A DNA stretch of 64,000 bases from NCBI RefSeq assembly GCF_024970185.1, contig NZ_CP103965.1, positions 4,793,001-4,857,000 on the forward strand, written 5' to 3'. The position numbers and the translations under genes are program-made. Positions 63,459 through 64,000 of this stretch are shown here, in pieces. Position 1 is the stretch's first letter. Every line of letters starts with the position of its first letter. This DNA is from Pseudomonas sp. N3-W (GTDB taxonomy: Bacteria; Pseudomonadota; Gammaproteobacteria; Pseudomonadales; Pseudomonadaceae). The notes under the pieces are model-generated. The model ran no database searches and was not told where the DNA came from. It saw only the letters and a program-made list of their open reading frames with translations.

Positions 63459-64000
63459 GTGTTTTTTGCTTCTTCCTCTCCTCGCTCGCCGCTGCTGCTG
63501 CTGGCGCTGATCTTCAGCCCGCTGTCATTGGCCGATGACCTGTTTGTCGACAACGAGCCACTGCCCCAGGTGCTGACCGCCACGCGCCTGAAGCAGTCGC
63601 CGGCCGCCGTGCCGGGGAGCATGACAGTACTCGACAGTGAGCTGATCAAGGCCAGCGGTGCCCGGGATATCAGCGAATTACTGCGCCTGGTGCCGGGGAT
63701 GATGGTCGGCAACATCAGCGGCAATCAGGCGGTGGTGAACTACCACGGCACCAACGCCAGCGAAGCGCGACGCATGCAGGTGCTGATCGATGGCCGCTCG
63801 GTGTACCGCGCCGGGCTGGCCACCGTGGACTGGAGCGATATTCCGGTGGCCATGGAGGACATCGAACGCATCGAAGTCTTTCGTGGCCCCAATACCGTCA
63901 GCTATGGCGCCAACGCGCTGATGGCGGTGGTCAACATCATCACCCGCAACCCGGCCGACAGCCATGGCACGCGGCTGAAAGTCACCCGTGGCCAGCGTGG
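63459..64000 (+). CDS. TonB-dependent receptor, N-terminal part
   Basis: The first 180 codons of an outer-membrane receptor that runs off the window. From GTG 63459 (AAGG 7 nt upstream) there is a signal peptide (SPLLLLALIFSPLSLA), then a TonB-box-like region (LPQVLTATR) and the plug domain: SAPAAVPG-type KQSPAAVPGSMTVLDSELIK, the RRMQVLIDGRSVYR motif and VVNIITRNP. The closest group is BtuB/copper-vitamin-type receptors with a short plug. The substrate is not readable. Confidence 0.88.
   Translation, partial: MFFASSSPRSPLLLLALIFSPLSLADDLFVDNEPLPQVLTATRLKQSPAAVPGSMTVLDSELIKASGARDISELLRLVPGMMVGNISGNQAVVNYHGTNASEARRMQVLIDGRSVYRAGLATVDWSDIPVAMEDIERIEVFRGPNTVSYGANALMAVVNIITRNPADSHGTRLKVTRGQR

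Overview
The window is chromosomal DNA from a Pseudomonas of the fluorescens group. Gene content and order, protein sequences, high G+C and many REP/REPIN palindromes (variants of GTGGGAGCGAGC) all point there. From about 2.0 to 32.9 kb the order matches the P. aeruginosa PA2957-PA2985 block as I remember it (TetR, rgsA, tatD, pilZ, holB, tmk, mltG, pabC, fab cluster, rne, murB to comEC). No phage, IS transposase, integrase, CRISPR array, rRNA or plasmid functions were seen.

Layout. 0-2.7 kb: partial DUF1285 gene, DUF4823 lipoprotein, moaA, TetR regulator. 2.9-3.0 kb: the sRNA rgsA. 3.0-13.2 kb: a minus-strand block for DNA replication (holB, tmk), surface/pilus functions (pilZ, mltG), folate (pabC) and fatty-acid/phospholipid synthesis (fabF, acpP, fabG, fabD, plsX) with rpmF-yceD. 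13.3-20.7 kb: maf, sppA, a HAD phosphatase, rluC and, divergently, rne with a long structured leader. 20.8-25.1 kb: four overlapping genes for a Tat-linked molybdenum hydroxylase (iorAB-like) and its maturation factors (xdhC, mocA-like). 25.4-32.2 kb: the envelope operon exbB-exbD-lpxK-Trm112-kdsB-ptp-murB, and comEC. 32.4-39.4 kb: DUF2062 protein, ABC-2 exporter, GST, transglutaminase-like protein, fadE, PA2817-like protein. 39.5-42.8 kb: LysR, then AlaX-type tRNA editing protein, Fe/2OG amino-acid-type oxygenase and LysE exporter. 42.9-43.4 kb: tRNA Glu-Gly-Glu-Gly. 44.5-45.4 kb: gene-free repeat region. 45.4-64 kb: chemoreceptor, MocR regulator, SDR/MDR pair, pyrF, a two-component system with an EF-hand protein, a permease, DUF4892 protein, two alpha/beta hydrolases, thioesterase, acyl-CoA ligase, sixA, gpsA and the start of a TonB-dependent receptor.

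Most interesting points. (1) rgsA carries an 18-nt stretch complementary, with one bulge, to the acpP ribosome-binding region 6.5 kb away. The fabD ribosome-binding region in the same cluster matches the same sRNA segment over 12 pairs including two G-U. (2) The AlaX/oxygenase/LysE set reads like a small system that makes, edits off tRNA and exports a modified amino acid. (3) yceD-rpmF has a near-consensus promoter that predicts a leaderless mRNA. (4) A 71-bp tandem array of REP cores lies at 44.55-45.0 kb. (5) A 28-bp operator-like palindrome precedes the acyl-CoA ligase gene. (6) A decayed glutathione S-transferase start remains at 57.07 kb. All assignments come from reading the sequence; no database search was run.
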